Shown here in pieces: positions 40,000 to 50,886 of a stretch of DNA of 64,000 bases. Below the pieces are notes generated by a model that was given only the letters and a program-made list of their open reading frames with translations, made no database searches and was not told the DNA's origin. The DNA is from Pterois miles (lineage: Eukaryota > Chordata > Actinopteri > Perciformes > Scorpaenidae). The translations under genes were made by a program, and so were the position numbers. The stretch is from positions 25,364,501-25,428,500 of the forward strand of contig CAMQGK010000052.1 of the NCBI GenBank assembly GCA_947000775.1, given 5' to 3'. Position 1 is the stretch's first letter, and each line of letters starts with the position of its first letter.

Positions 40000-42900
40000 G
40001 TATATTTTATTTTAGTTTTTACTGTATGGTGTATACATAATAATGCAGTAAAACTATGTATTTAACAGAAGTACGGCAGAGCAGTTTATGGAGACAATCA
40101 CTGAATTTAGAAATGCAGCTAAAATAGATACAACAGAAAAATCATGACATAGGAAACAAAACATAATATAAACACACTCTATCATAAAATGTTGAAATAG
40201 TTTTATATATTTGAAACTGAATGCTGAACACAAACAAAAACAAACTATTTTTGTGTTTTTTGTCTTTTTTTTTTTTTAAATTTAGGATCTATCGAATGCG
40301 TTTTCTCTGAACCTACTGGAGCTCAGCTCTGTTTCGGAGCAATGGGACAGCTGCTGATTTTTCATCTGCCAAATACAGAAAATACAAACATTAGGCTGAA
40401 AAAGGATGACGAATATATGATTCTAAAAATAGCAAAAAATCAGATAGTGACTCGGCATGAAGAATACGTGAATTCGACTGAACTCTTCATCAATGGAACG
40501 ATCAAACTGGGCAACGCAACGAAGAGACACTCTGGAGATTACCTGCTGGAAGAATTTGGATCTGATGGTGCTTTACTGAAAAAAGTGAAAGTGCTTCTAG
40601 AAATCCAAGGTAGGTAAAAAAAAAATAAAATAAAAAAAATACATGTTTTTCAATGTCCATCATGGATTTAAAAAAAAATCTGTTGTATATCTAAAACAGG
40701 AAGATACGTTAAACTTGACTTACATAAAAGATTTACATTTTATGCCTTAGACTTTTCTATGTAAAATGTGTGTGTATACATTTTAATATGGTGTCTGCTT
40801 ATATTAGGCCTTGACATTATAGATATATTCAACTTCATGAGAAATATACAGAATGGTCAAAATAATTTTTTTGTGCCACTTTGCTTTTAATAGAGAGGCG
40901 ACCATAGATTTCCACCGATAGGATTCTTAGGCCCATGAGAGAAATATAATAAAATAATAAGAAACAGGATTTTATTAGCCTAAACATGCTGCTAAATATG
41001 ACTGATGCCTCTAGGTTTCAAACATTTATTGTCAGTTTTCTATTAAGTTTAGCTATTAACTGTTATAAACACATAGCTCTCTTCCTGATGAAAAGGTTTA
41101 AGTAGAGCAGAAGGCTCCATATCTCTTTTTAACATCCAATACCACAACCCTATCTAAGATAAGATAAGATAAGATATTCCTTTATTAGTCCCACAGTGGG
41201 GAAATTTACACATTACAGCAGCAAAATACAAATAAAATAAATTAGTATACACATAACAGAAAATAGAAAAGATATTGTCGATATTGATAACGATCCAATA
41301 CTGTCTTAATTAGTATATACATAATAGAAAATTAGTATATACATAATAGAAAATAGAAAAGATATTGCCGATTGCCGATCCAATACTGTCTTTCCCCCTC
41401 TCTTAAACAACAAATTTTAATACATTTAATAACTTACTTCCAGATTCAAGGCTATTAATACAAAATATAATGAACTAATATGTATTATTATAGATTAAAC
41501 TACCCAGCAGTATATAAGGTTGATGAAAATGAGCTCCACATTTACAAGCTGAGCACTTTAATGCATCAATCATTAGAATACAATAATATATATTATTCTG
41601 CACAATGAATACTTGTACTGGTACTTTAAGTATATGTTAATGCTAATACTTATGTACTTTTACTTGAGCAGTCTAATATTTTGAAGACTTTTACTTGTAG
41701 CTTGTATTTTACAATGTAGTATTTCAACTTTTACTCAAGTTTTTCTTCCATCTCTGTATGTTATTAGTTTATTGAAACATTGAAAGGGTTTCCTTTCACT
41801 CACATACAGTTAATGCACTCTTTACCTCTCTATCATAACTGCTGTTGTCTATCTGTCTTTCTCTCTCAAAAGAGAAATTGCAGTTTTCACCTCTTGTAAA
41901 ATGAGTCGTTTACTGTTTGCTTTGGAGCGATGCCATAATGTAATGTTATGCAACGTGAGGTTTGTAAAATAAAATAAAATGCCAGCTCTGCTGTCTGTGC
42001 TGTAAGTAACTCAGCGCTGACTGTCAGACCACACACAGTTGGTTCAGACTGCATTTACGTTGACAACCGGTTCTGTAACGAACACTAACGTATATTCACA
42101 CACATTACGTTTTCTGTCGGAGCTACACTCAAAACATTCGGGGCTGTAGCCCCGGGAAAATGACCTGGCAATGCAGACTTAGAAGACTGCAGGTGCCAGA
42201 TTGATACCTAGATTTTGGCCAGTATCGGTATGTATCAGATCGACACATCCCCACTGAGTTGTTACTAAATATTTATTTATTTTATCAACAATCAAAATGA
42301 GAACTGGAATAGATACTGGCTACACATTTCACAGAGTTGGTAGTGGATTTTACTTTACATCTTGTACTTTAGATACTGTATGTTACTGTATGTTTGTCTT
42401 CCAGCTCCAGTGTCAAAGCCAGCTGTTTCCCAGATGTGTTTGTCACCAGAACAGGTGAACATCAGCTGCTCCTCTGAGGGAGATGGAGTAGAGTTCATTT
42501 TGACCTTGAACGGTGTCGTACTGGTGCCGACCAGAGGCCACAGACAGTTCCCAAGCAAGAGGACAGCGAACGTCGAGTCCCCGACTGGGAGCAAAACTGA
42601 ACGAGACAAACCGAGTGTTTCAAATGTCGCCATCAGCCTCCAAGGTCAGCTGACAGGAAACCTGATGTGTCATGTTTGGAACAACGTCAGCAGGGATGAA
42701 ACAGTTATTCAACTGACAGGCTGTAAAGGTACAGTGTTTAAACGGTGCAAATCAATTGAATTAAATCACTTATTTTCTGGCTGCATCTTGGCTAATTATT
42801 TTTTGTACAATAAAAGAATAATTGAATTAGCAGTCGTTTTGCTGATACTGTACATCACTGAAGTCTTGTGGGTGTGTATCTCAAACTGTCCTGTGTTTTT

Positions 42901-43513
42901 TTAGTATTACTTTTTCATTCACTGCTACTGTAGATATTACTGTATGATCAATACCTGATGGCAGACAAACAAATAGATAAGAAATATTTAAGAAACACCT
43001 TGGTGGCTTGGAAATTCATAAGTGAGTATCATCATGATATCTAATGAGGTTTGATATTTGTTTGTGTCTTGTAGATTTTGCGTCTCCCTTCCCTGTTACG
43101 ACTGTGGCTTTGACAGCTAGTACTGTTACTCTGCTTCTCCTTGTGGCTCTGTGTCTTGGTATAACAAAACTTCACAACAAACCAAGATCCACAACTGTTA
43201 ATAAGGGTAAGTGTTCCCCAGTGACTTCTTCTATCTCAGTAACAACCATATTGAAATTAAACTAGGTTACCATCATTTCATAGATTCAGATTTTTTTCCA
43301 TGTTTCAGGTTGCTATTGCATTACATTCATTTAATACCATGAAAATCATTTTATAAAGATTTCCCTGAAAAAAGTTTAAAAACATTTAACCTTCTAAGCA
43401 TCTATTTCTATTTTTTTCTAGATGACACTGAAGAGGATATCATCTACACAAGTGTTAGAATAATAATGAACACAAGTAAAACTGGATCCACCACACATCA
43501 GAATACAACATAA
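39933..43513 (+). CDS. CD2/SLAM-family immunoglobulin receptor with ITIM-like tail
   Basis: Five exons (39933-39999, 40286-40609, 42405-42728, 43075-43206, 43422-43513), every intron phase 1, give 312 residues. Residues 1-22 are a signal peptide. Residues 23-130 are a V-like domain with the HSGDYLLE turn and no standard B-F cysteine pair, as in CD2-family distal domains; sequons lie at Asn85, 92 and 99. Residues 131-238 are a C2-like domain starting APVSKP, with four cysteines (142, 152, 219, 237) in the CD2-family two-disulfide layout and sequons at 149 and 224. A helix spans about 246-268. The tail (269-312) holds EEDIIYTSVRII, with Tyr291 in an ITIM-like I-x-Y-x-x-V. Expected on leukocytes as an adhesion or inhibitory receptor. 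Exact orthology (CD48, CD58, CD2 or a fish SLAMF) is not resolved. Confidence 0.9.
40286..40609 (+). CDS. CD2-like receptor exon 2 (V-like domain)
   Basis: Acceptor tttaaatttag after a long T run, donor GTAGGT. 324 bases, one whole Ig domain, phase 1-1. Features: LRLKKDDE-type C' strand, sequons NST, NGT, NAT, and the F-strand turn HSGDY. Cysteines 27 and 38 are both near the start. Confidence 0.92.
40610..42404. repeat. CD2-like intron 2 with repeats
   Basis: Holds an AAGAT tandem repeat joined to the retroelement tail CCTTTATTAGTCCCACAGTG (41155-41210). A tandem duplication of about 65 bases follows (about 41240-41305 and 41328-41394, each with TAGAAAAGATATTG and GATCCAATACTGTCTT). A MITE-like CAGTATCGG fragment lies at 42195-42255. 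Confidence 0.7.
42405..42728 (+). CDS. CD2-like receptor exon 3 (C2-like domain)
   Basis: Acceptor gtcttccag, donor GTACAG. 324 bases, phase 1-1, the same length as exon 2. Encodes APVSKPAVSQMCLSPEQVNI and SCSSEGDG, and later GNLMCHVWNNVS. The PVSKP opening and paired cysteines are typical of membrane-proximal CD2-family domains. Confidence 0.93.
43075..43206 (+). CDS. CD2-like receptor exon 4 (membrane helix)
   Basis: Acceptor tgtcttgtag, donor GTAAGT. Encodes a short stalk (DFASPFPV), a helix rich in Thr/Val/Leu (TLLLLVALCLGI), then a basic stop-transfer KLHNKPR. Phase 1-1. Confidence 0.92.
43422..43513 (+). CDS. CD2-like receptor exon 5 (cytoplasmic tail and stop)
   Basis: Acceptor tttttttctag. 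Encodes DDTEEDIIYTSVRIIMNTSK and ten more residues, stop TAA at 43511-43513. Acidic residues precede Tyr291 and Val follows at +3, matching an ITIM (I/V/L/S-x-Y-x-x-I/V/L). There is no CD2-type proline-rich tail. Confidence 0.88.
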
Positions 43514-43596
43514 TTTTCCCCTAAAACATTATTATTAAGCTCCAGCCCTGTTTTAAACCCTAACATCTCCCTTGCTGGGAGCCTGACCTTGAGATA

Positions 43597-43602
43597 AATA
43601 AA
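43597..43602 (+). terminator. poly(A) signal of the CD2-like gene
   Basis: AATAAA 84 bases after the stop codon, followed within 30 bases by a T/G-rich stretch. It gives a very short 3' UTR. Confidence 0.75.
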
Positions 43603-46600
43603 ATTGTATAATTGTCTTTGTGGCTTGAAAAAAAAGTTTTTTTTGGGAAATTATGACACCATATCTACATTATATTGCTCTATAGGCTATACATGCAGTT
43701 TTATTTTTGATTTTTGAGCCAATCTATTTATATTGTGGAGTTGTTTTTCAAAACATTAATGCATTTGCTTCTCAAACATAGCCAAGCTTTTATATGATTT
43801 CATTTGTTTTTATATGTCCTACACTTGTACACTGCAGACAACATCTGTACCGTATTTTGTGTTTTTTTTTTTTTAACTTTTATTATCAAATTAACATACT
43901 GGTAATACGTAACTCGGGTGACATTTGGAGGATATACACTGTTTTTGCAGTTATTAACAGCAGTTAATCACTAATCAATACCACCAATTTGGAGACTCTG
44001 CCTCCAAATGACATCACAATCTCAAGATGGCAGCTCCCATATCGGGGATATTTTGGCTTCACATCTGTACGCTGGGAGGAAATGAAGACACATCGTCCAT
44101 CTTTACACACAGACTATGGGTAATATAAATAAAACTGACTTGACTTGAATGAAGATTTTGTTCTGCTCAAGGCATTTCCCTTCAACATTCTTGTATTTCC
44201 TCTCTGTGTTTTCCCAAACAAAAAATCCAAATAAGGTCAAATATATATAAAAAAAAATTCAACGTGTTTAGCTTTATATGTACATTGGTTTATTACTAGT
44301 AATGGGTGAGTGTTTTAACAATAAAAGCTCATGTGCACTTGACCACAAGGTGGCAACAACATGCAACTACAGGCTGCTGTGTGAGAAACCTCGAGGCTTT
44401 TTTTTGTCCTGATTTTAATGTTTTATCTTCAGAGGAACGATTGCATCTTGTGCAAACCTGTGCAGCTGCGCAAACCTTTGGCTTGAAAACCCACCAAAGA
44501 AGCTAAAACTGTGGCCAAGACGCAAAAAAACTACAGTATGCTATGGAGAGGCAGTATGCAGAATGACTATGGAGAGGGTTAAAGTTCTCTGAGCACTGAT
44601 TATACATTTTTGAGAGCCATGGCATCTCTAACAGATATTATTATCTGTCCGTTTGCAGATAGTTGATTCTGTGTGTTTGATATACTGTATATTGTATTTC
44701 CATAAGAACAAAGCACAAAGGTGTGTGGTATTGTTCAGTATGTCAGTATGTCATAGTATGCCATTAAAATGTCATAAAAACTTCATATAGTATGAGAAAA
44801 AATGCCAATAAAAACATCATAGTACAGTTTGCCAACAAAATATTAATATGAATAACGAATAGTCCTGTAGGATTATTACTTATTTCATGAGCTATTTGTG
44901 GATTTATACATTATTATTACATATTATATATACTTATACTTACATATAAAAAACAAAAACATGAGGCATGAAGCATACCAATAATGATTTGGAGGTTGAT
45001 TACCATGGCAACGGTCGAAGCTTCGGAGTATTTGGGTCAGCCCTATTGTGTTTTAAAGCTTCTTGTAAAAAACATATTTTATTAAAACGTTTTGTTTAAA
45101 AATAAACATTTTCTTTTGCGTCTTTCAATTATTGTGGTTACATTTATTTTTTAAATTTTATTTTTATTTTTAAATTGTATTGCTTATTCACATAACATGT
45201 CCCTTAACCAAACCAAGCACTTTTAGTGGCTTAAAACTTTAACTCATCCTTATCTCAACCTTAAGGCTTATATAAGTGTTTTTATTTTTCAGAAGAGCCA
45301 TATTGGTCGTTTTAGACAACGACAAGGAACCTACTGCCATTACAGTGCTATTTTTATTTTTTATTACCTTATTATTAATTGCATTTACTCATAGTATGTG
45401 CTAAGCGGGCTGCTCTTTAGCACGATTCACATCACCATCCATCAATGCTTTTACATGGACTTACTTTGAAATAGGGATGCACAATGAATCAAGATTTTTT
45501 CGAAATCGCAATATGGACGACTGGAATTTTCAAATTGCAGGAGGCTCAATATTAATTAAAGGCAAATGTGTCAAAACATAATTTTAAACTGAATATTGCT
45601 TGCTGCAGAGATGTCCTGGCCTACACATCACATTCTACAGACTTAAGAAAACATCTTTGTTTGATACAAAAATCACACTATCATCATTTTGTTTTTCAAC
45701 GACAATGAGAAGTTACATAAAATTATCATTCCTTCTAATATTGCAAATCATATCGTAATTATAATATCAGTCAAAATAATCACATCTCATACTAAAATAA
45801 ACAACATAAACCCATAGACTTTGCTTTCACATCATATTACATCCATGGATGTATTACGAGAAGCAGATGGTCACATGGTCATGGTCACAACGTCACACCG
45901 TCATCACAGATTACTAACTCCGCCTCCCAGCCCTCAGTTCAGGCTCAGCCTGGGTGTCATTCATATGAACAGAGGAATAACTCTGGATTCAGCTATTAGT
46001 ACATTTTACAACTTTTAGGACCTAATAATGTAAATAAGGGCTATTCACGTGTTCGTACTGGTGAGCTGATTTACCTCAGAAAAAAAGAAAAATTGTAAGT
46101 CTATAGGGAAAAGTATTTTTGGGCCCAAGGGCATCATTTAACAGACATGGTAGTTGTAGCACCACTGTCTGGCCACTACGAAAATAGGCATCAACGACTG
46201 GTGCTCTTTATGGGGACTTGCTTACACCCCATCATGTCTCTCTCCATCTCAATATAGATCTATATAAAAGGTTTGCATTCATTTCTGTGCGTGTTTCCAA
46301 AAGGGGGCATACTACAATCTTCAGTTAACCACCTGCCTTTCCACGCCATACTACACTAAATGAGAAACCACAGCCACAACATTTTAAACTGACTTTACAC
46401 TTAGGTCATATGGAATAACACTTATGACTTTCCCTACTTGCTGTTCCTTCCACCCTCCCTCTCTACCCCTGTGTGTTTTTATTGGGTGACTGCAGAGGAA
46501 AGCAGGAGGGCTTCCCCCTTTGCCCGACACCCCGTCTTTGAGAACATGTGGCCTGGGAATAATTGGGTTACAACTGCAGCAGTCCAATGAGTTGGCCTTG

Positions 46601-48196
46601 ATTTGGAGAATGACTCCATTTACTTTAGTCTGACTGCCTGCTGCTTCAACAGCTGCAGCTTTTATTCTCCATTCAGGCTCAGGATTTCACTGTATAGGTC
46701 TGGCAGCCAGCCAGATGAGAGAGTGGAACACAATCCCCGCATCAATATACTAAACCCACATTTAGTGGGTTAACTCAATAAAATACAATGATAGACTTTA
46801 TAATGTAATTTTTTTCTTTTTAACTAAAAACACTCAGAGTTGCAAAGTCTGCTTATTATAAGAGACTTTGGTCTTGTTTTTCTGAAAAATTGCTTACAAA
46901 TATCGGTAGCCACAGGTAATTTTTATTTATTTATTTTTTGGGTGTAGTCGCTTATTTGAGCTTGCTCCTGTCTCCTCACCACCACCACCACCAGCCAAGG
47001 TTGGTGACAAGGTGACAAGGTTGCAGCGTGTATGAGTATTTCAGCCTTCGTTCAGCTGCAAAGCAATACACACTCACAGCATACAGTCAGCTGCCCTTCC
47101 TGCATTTGTCAGTTTAAACTGTGCTTTTTAGCCTGGATTAGGATTTAAATGTCTTCGTCTTTGTGTAATATTATCACACTATCCACGCACAGAGCTCTGA
47201 TTGGTCAGTAGGTGGTGCTTTAATACGAGCTGATCTCTTATTGGGAACATGCTCTGGAGCAGGTTATGTGTTCAGCATCAGGTTACCAGGGTGATCTACC
47301 CAGGTAAAAAGTGAACCACCATGATAGGATGGAAAACCCAGAGTTTACCCTGATCTTACCTTGCTAACCGCAAATCCTGCTTCATAGTACAGACCCCTGG
47401 TTGCTTCTCTCTCTCGCGAGATCTGGCATCACTGCCCAAATGAGATGTTTTCACTTTGGCAGCTATTGTAGACAAAGGCCATATCCTGAGTCTCAGTTCC
47501 ATAATATAAACACAGCAGTGTGCACATGTAGAAAGTGCAGCACTTGAAGCATATGACAACAAACTTATGTGCAGTAACAGTGAGAGAAAACCCTTGTAAT
47601 ATGATATGATGGCAATCAGACATACTGTAACTGACAAAGCTTCACAAATATTGATTAGTTTCTTCATTTTCTGAGCTGTTTCACTATTAGTCTATTTTTC
47701 CCTGCTGGGAGTAGCCTCTTAATATTCAGATTATGACTTGTCATAGTTAAAAACATACAGGTGTATCTAGCAGGGTAATGACACAGTAAGCCATGCTAGT
47801 TAATCATATATAATACAAGGGCTTTACCCTCATGGGTAGACTTAATTAATGATATTAATTACCTCCTGCTGGGTCAAAAGTATCCTTCACCACTATGCTA
47901 AGAACTGAGTGATTTTTGTATAGCTAACGTTACATTTTGCCAGTTTTGTCACACTCAAAACATGATTAGCTAACGTTAGCTATGGCTAATGTATGTCATT
48001 TTTAAGGCTAATTTAGGCAGTAATAAGCTAAGTTACTTAGCATCAAGTTAATAACATACATGTATTTTTGTATAACTAATGATGTATAACTTGCTAAGTA
48101 AGTCGCAATTTCAAATACAGTAGTCATATTACTACTACAGCTAACGTTACTAGCTAAACCAAATACGAGTCAGCTAGCTACTTCAAGGTGTCTTAC
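43603..48196. other. no gene seen apart from repeats
   Basis: Noncoding. Includes a repeat-like stretch at 43960-44110, the hAT fragment at 44825-45045, a MITE-like stretch starting AGGGATGCACAATGAATCAA at about 45472, a short (ACC)n at 46978-46993 and a cluster of TAACGTTA motifs at 47926-48150. Minus-strand frame 47356-47667 has no family match. Confidence 0.45.
44825..45045. repeat. fragment of the 5403-5740 hAT-like family
   Basis: Ends GGTCGAAGCTTCGGAGTATT then TGGGTCAGCCCTA, the same right end as 5403-5740, preceded by the matching TTTATACATTAT region. The left end is lost. Confidence 0.65.
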
Positions 48197-48328
48197 CCCG
48201 AGTTTAGTTGAAGGACGGAGCTTGTTCACGTTGTTAACGTCTGTCAAGAGAGAGTAACAGCTATAACTGCACAATTCTTGTATTTAGCTATAAATGTTGT
48301 GACTTGTGAGCTGGCTACCTCACCTACC
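48197..48328 (-). other. minus-strand splice unit: 44-base exon and 87-base intron
   Basis: Read on the minus strand, sequence ending GGATGAAG at 48328 is followed by donor GTAGGTGAGG. An 87-base intron ends TTACTCTCTCTTGACAG at 48241. An exon 48240-48197 follows, then donor GTAAGAC. Two good donors and a strong acceptor at teleost-intron spacing suggest a real transcript starting at about 48.4-48.6 kb. A short upstream-type open frame (ATG at 48424) stops just after the junction. It could be a lncRNA or distal 5' exons of p4ha2, in which case the CD2-like gene would be nested in its intron. Confidence 0.35.
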
Positions 48329-48715
48329 TTCATCCTGGAATGACCTAACTGGATGGAGGACGGTACTTCAGGGGCGCTGCTGTGTGCAGTCACCGGTGCT
48401 AAACTAGCCCTTAATGAATTAGCCCCAAACACTCCACACCACATTAATAGACTAGTTCCACTAGCAGATCACCAGTAAACTTTTTTACGTCTTTTGTAGT
48501 CAGAAAGGACAACATACCGAATTCAGGACTCACTTGAGGACAAGTAAACTTCATCAGAAGCCGGACAGGTGTTGTGTTGAACTCTGTTCCCCATGTCAAT
48601 CCTGGGTTTTCTTCATCTTCTTTAGTGTTTTGCGGCTTGCAAACCAGCCCAGAGGTTCATTATATGCGCATTACCGCCACCTGCCGGTGTAAAGAAGTAT
48701 TGTCAGGTAACAGTA

Positions 48716-48820
48716 AAATAAAATAAAATTAAATTAAATAAAATAAAATTAAATTAAATTAAATTAAATTAAATTAAATTAAATTAAATTAAATTAAATT
48801 AAATTAAATTAAATTAAAAA
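48716..48820. repeat. (AAATT)n microsatellite
   Basis: About 20 pentanucleotide units with a few AAATA variants at the start. Confidence 0.95.
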
Positions 48821-48900
48821 TGGTTTGAAGAACTGATTAGAATATTGTGGCAAGGCAGTCCTTGAAATCTCATGATATGAAATATCACTCAAGATTATTA

Positions 48901-49282
48901 TCCATCCATCCATCCATCCATCGTCAACCGCTTATCCCGTTAGGGGTCGCGGGGGGCTGGAGCCGATCCCAGCTGGCATTGGGCGAAGGCAGGGTACACC
49001 CTGGACAGGTCGCCAGTCCATCGCAGGGCACATAGAGACAGACAACATATAGACAGACAACCATTCACGCGCACATCCACACCTACAGGCAATTTAGAGT
49101 CATCAATTAACCTAAACAGCATGTCTTTGGATGGTGGGAGGAAGCCGGAGTACCCGGAGAAAACCCACGCTTACACGGGGAGAACATGCAAACTCCACAC
49201 AGAAGAGCCGCAAGCTGGAATCGAACCTGCGACCCTCTTGCTGTGAGGCGACAGCGCTAACCACTACACCACCGTGCAGCCC
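48901..49282 (-). mobile_element. full-length SINE-like repeat with tRNA-like head
   Basis: On the minus strand it starts GGGCTGCACGGTGGTGTAGT, then GGTTAGCGCTGTCGCC and the B-box-like GGTTCGATTCC. It continues through a body with GTTCTCCCCGTGTAAGCGTG and ends GGGATAAGCGGTTGACGATG with a (GGAT)n tail. Shorter copies lie at 10858-10966, about 19612-19675 and 23206-23476. Confidence 0.8.
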
Positions 49283-49284
49283 AA

Positions 49285-49422
49285 GATTATTATTATTATT
49301 ATTATTATTATTAATAATAATAATTATTATTATTATTATTATTATCATTATTATTATTAATAATAATAATAATAATAATAATTATTATTATTATTATCAT
49401 TATTATTATTATTATTATTATT

Positions 49423-49473
<51 letters not shown>
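49285..49473. repeat. alternating (ATT)n / (AAT)n array
   Basis: Blocks of TTA and AAT units switch strand sense several times over 189 bases, so neighbouring blocks are complementary and can form hairpins. Confidence 0.95.
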
Positions 49474-49475
<2 letters not shown>

Positions 49476-50815
49476 CCAAAGTTGCACGGAAAAAAGGAAA
49501 ACACTAAATTTCAATGAGATGGTAGATGGAGTAGTAAGATGAATTGTTTGAAATCTGATGACTTGGCTCTAAGATGACTGGCACCATAATTTGTTCAGAT
49601 GTATCATCTCATTGTCTCTTTTAAAACTGGGCCTAAAAGGTTACATCTCTTGTACAGAACCCTGTAGTGGCAGAGGGAGAAATGTCCATTTTCAAGCTTG
49701 TTTCCAGGCTGCTGTTGAGACAAGAGTGGATGCACTGGTTAACCTTCCTTTAAAGCTATTAAAGCAAAAGTTGGTACTTCTCAGGGTCATTCTTGTTATT
49801 TTGTTTTTCATGGCAACCTCTCAACAATCCCTGCCTGCTGATTGGCCCATCACACATATGAATGACATCAGAGGTCGAGGTGCAGCAGTTGGTCATCGGA
49901 TTCTTTCTGCACCAACAATATGCACTTCGGCAGCCAAGGTTGTGGCAAAAATGTTTCCTGACGCAGTCTGTCTTCCTTATCGGAAACTTCAACCATCAAT
50001 CAAAATGGATCAAGCCTCTCCCAACCCTCCTCCTGCTTTCCACTTAGTTTCTTCTCAGCTGGAAATAAGATAAAGCAGGGTCAAGGTCTGCGAACATTGT
50101 TATTAATGTGGCATTTTTTCACTTTTGGACTGAGCAGTAGCCGGCTTGGTTTCGGTCAAATTCTCAGGGTCACTCAGACAATGAAGCCTCTTATCTCCCA
50201 ACAAAAGCTCCTTGGTCAGTGAAGTAGGTGAACACCCTGACACACCCAGCTAAGGCACTTAGAGGGGGAAATGCCTGTAATTACAAGAGTTAATAAAAAC
50301 GAATGATAAAAACAGCCTTGGACTCACCACTGCCCTGAAATAAAACATTCATTTAGTTAGTCGAAAACACTGCTTTATAATCTACTGAAGTTTTGAAATG
50401 TTTCCACAACCAGCCTCAAAGCTTTGCCACCCATTAAAACTTTTTTTTTTTTTAACGGTCATTACCCAGCCTGAATCGCAAATGAATAAAACAGTCAAGT
50501 AAGCATTCATGTCAGCGCAGAACACAATGGGTCCAGTGTAGTCTCCATCCAAAAAGGGAGCCACTTTGATGCACAAACAGAACCTGCCAGAAGGTTTTGT
50601 GTCATTGGGGTTTCAGAGCAACGGGCCAGTGAATGAATTCACATCCCGAATGGTCTCGTGTTGCACGGCTGGACTGAGACATGATGTAGCTTAGCGGGCC
50701 AAACGGGATCGTCGTTCAAACAAGACCACACAAGTTTGAAAGTGCATGCACCACCACGCCTGCACCCAAATATATGCATGTTCATGCAAGTAAATAGAAA
50801 CAAGTGCATTGAAGA

Positions 50816-50886
<71 letters not shown>

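Noticed and set aside
47356..47667. 103-codon minus-strand open frame with hydrophobic start
   Set aside because: No family match and not joined by splice sites to the 48-kb exons in a consistent frame.
48940..49282. Possible tRNA gene at the right end of the repeat
   Set aside because: The tRNA-like head belongs to a dispersed SINE-like repeat with other copies in the window.
49591..50073. 160-codon plus-strand open frame
   Set aside because: Composition and sequence show no domain, no family resemblance and no splice context; long frames of this kind arise by chance in 64 kb.
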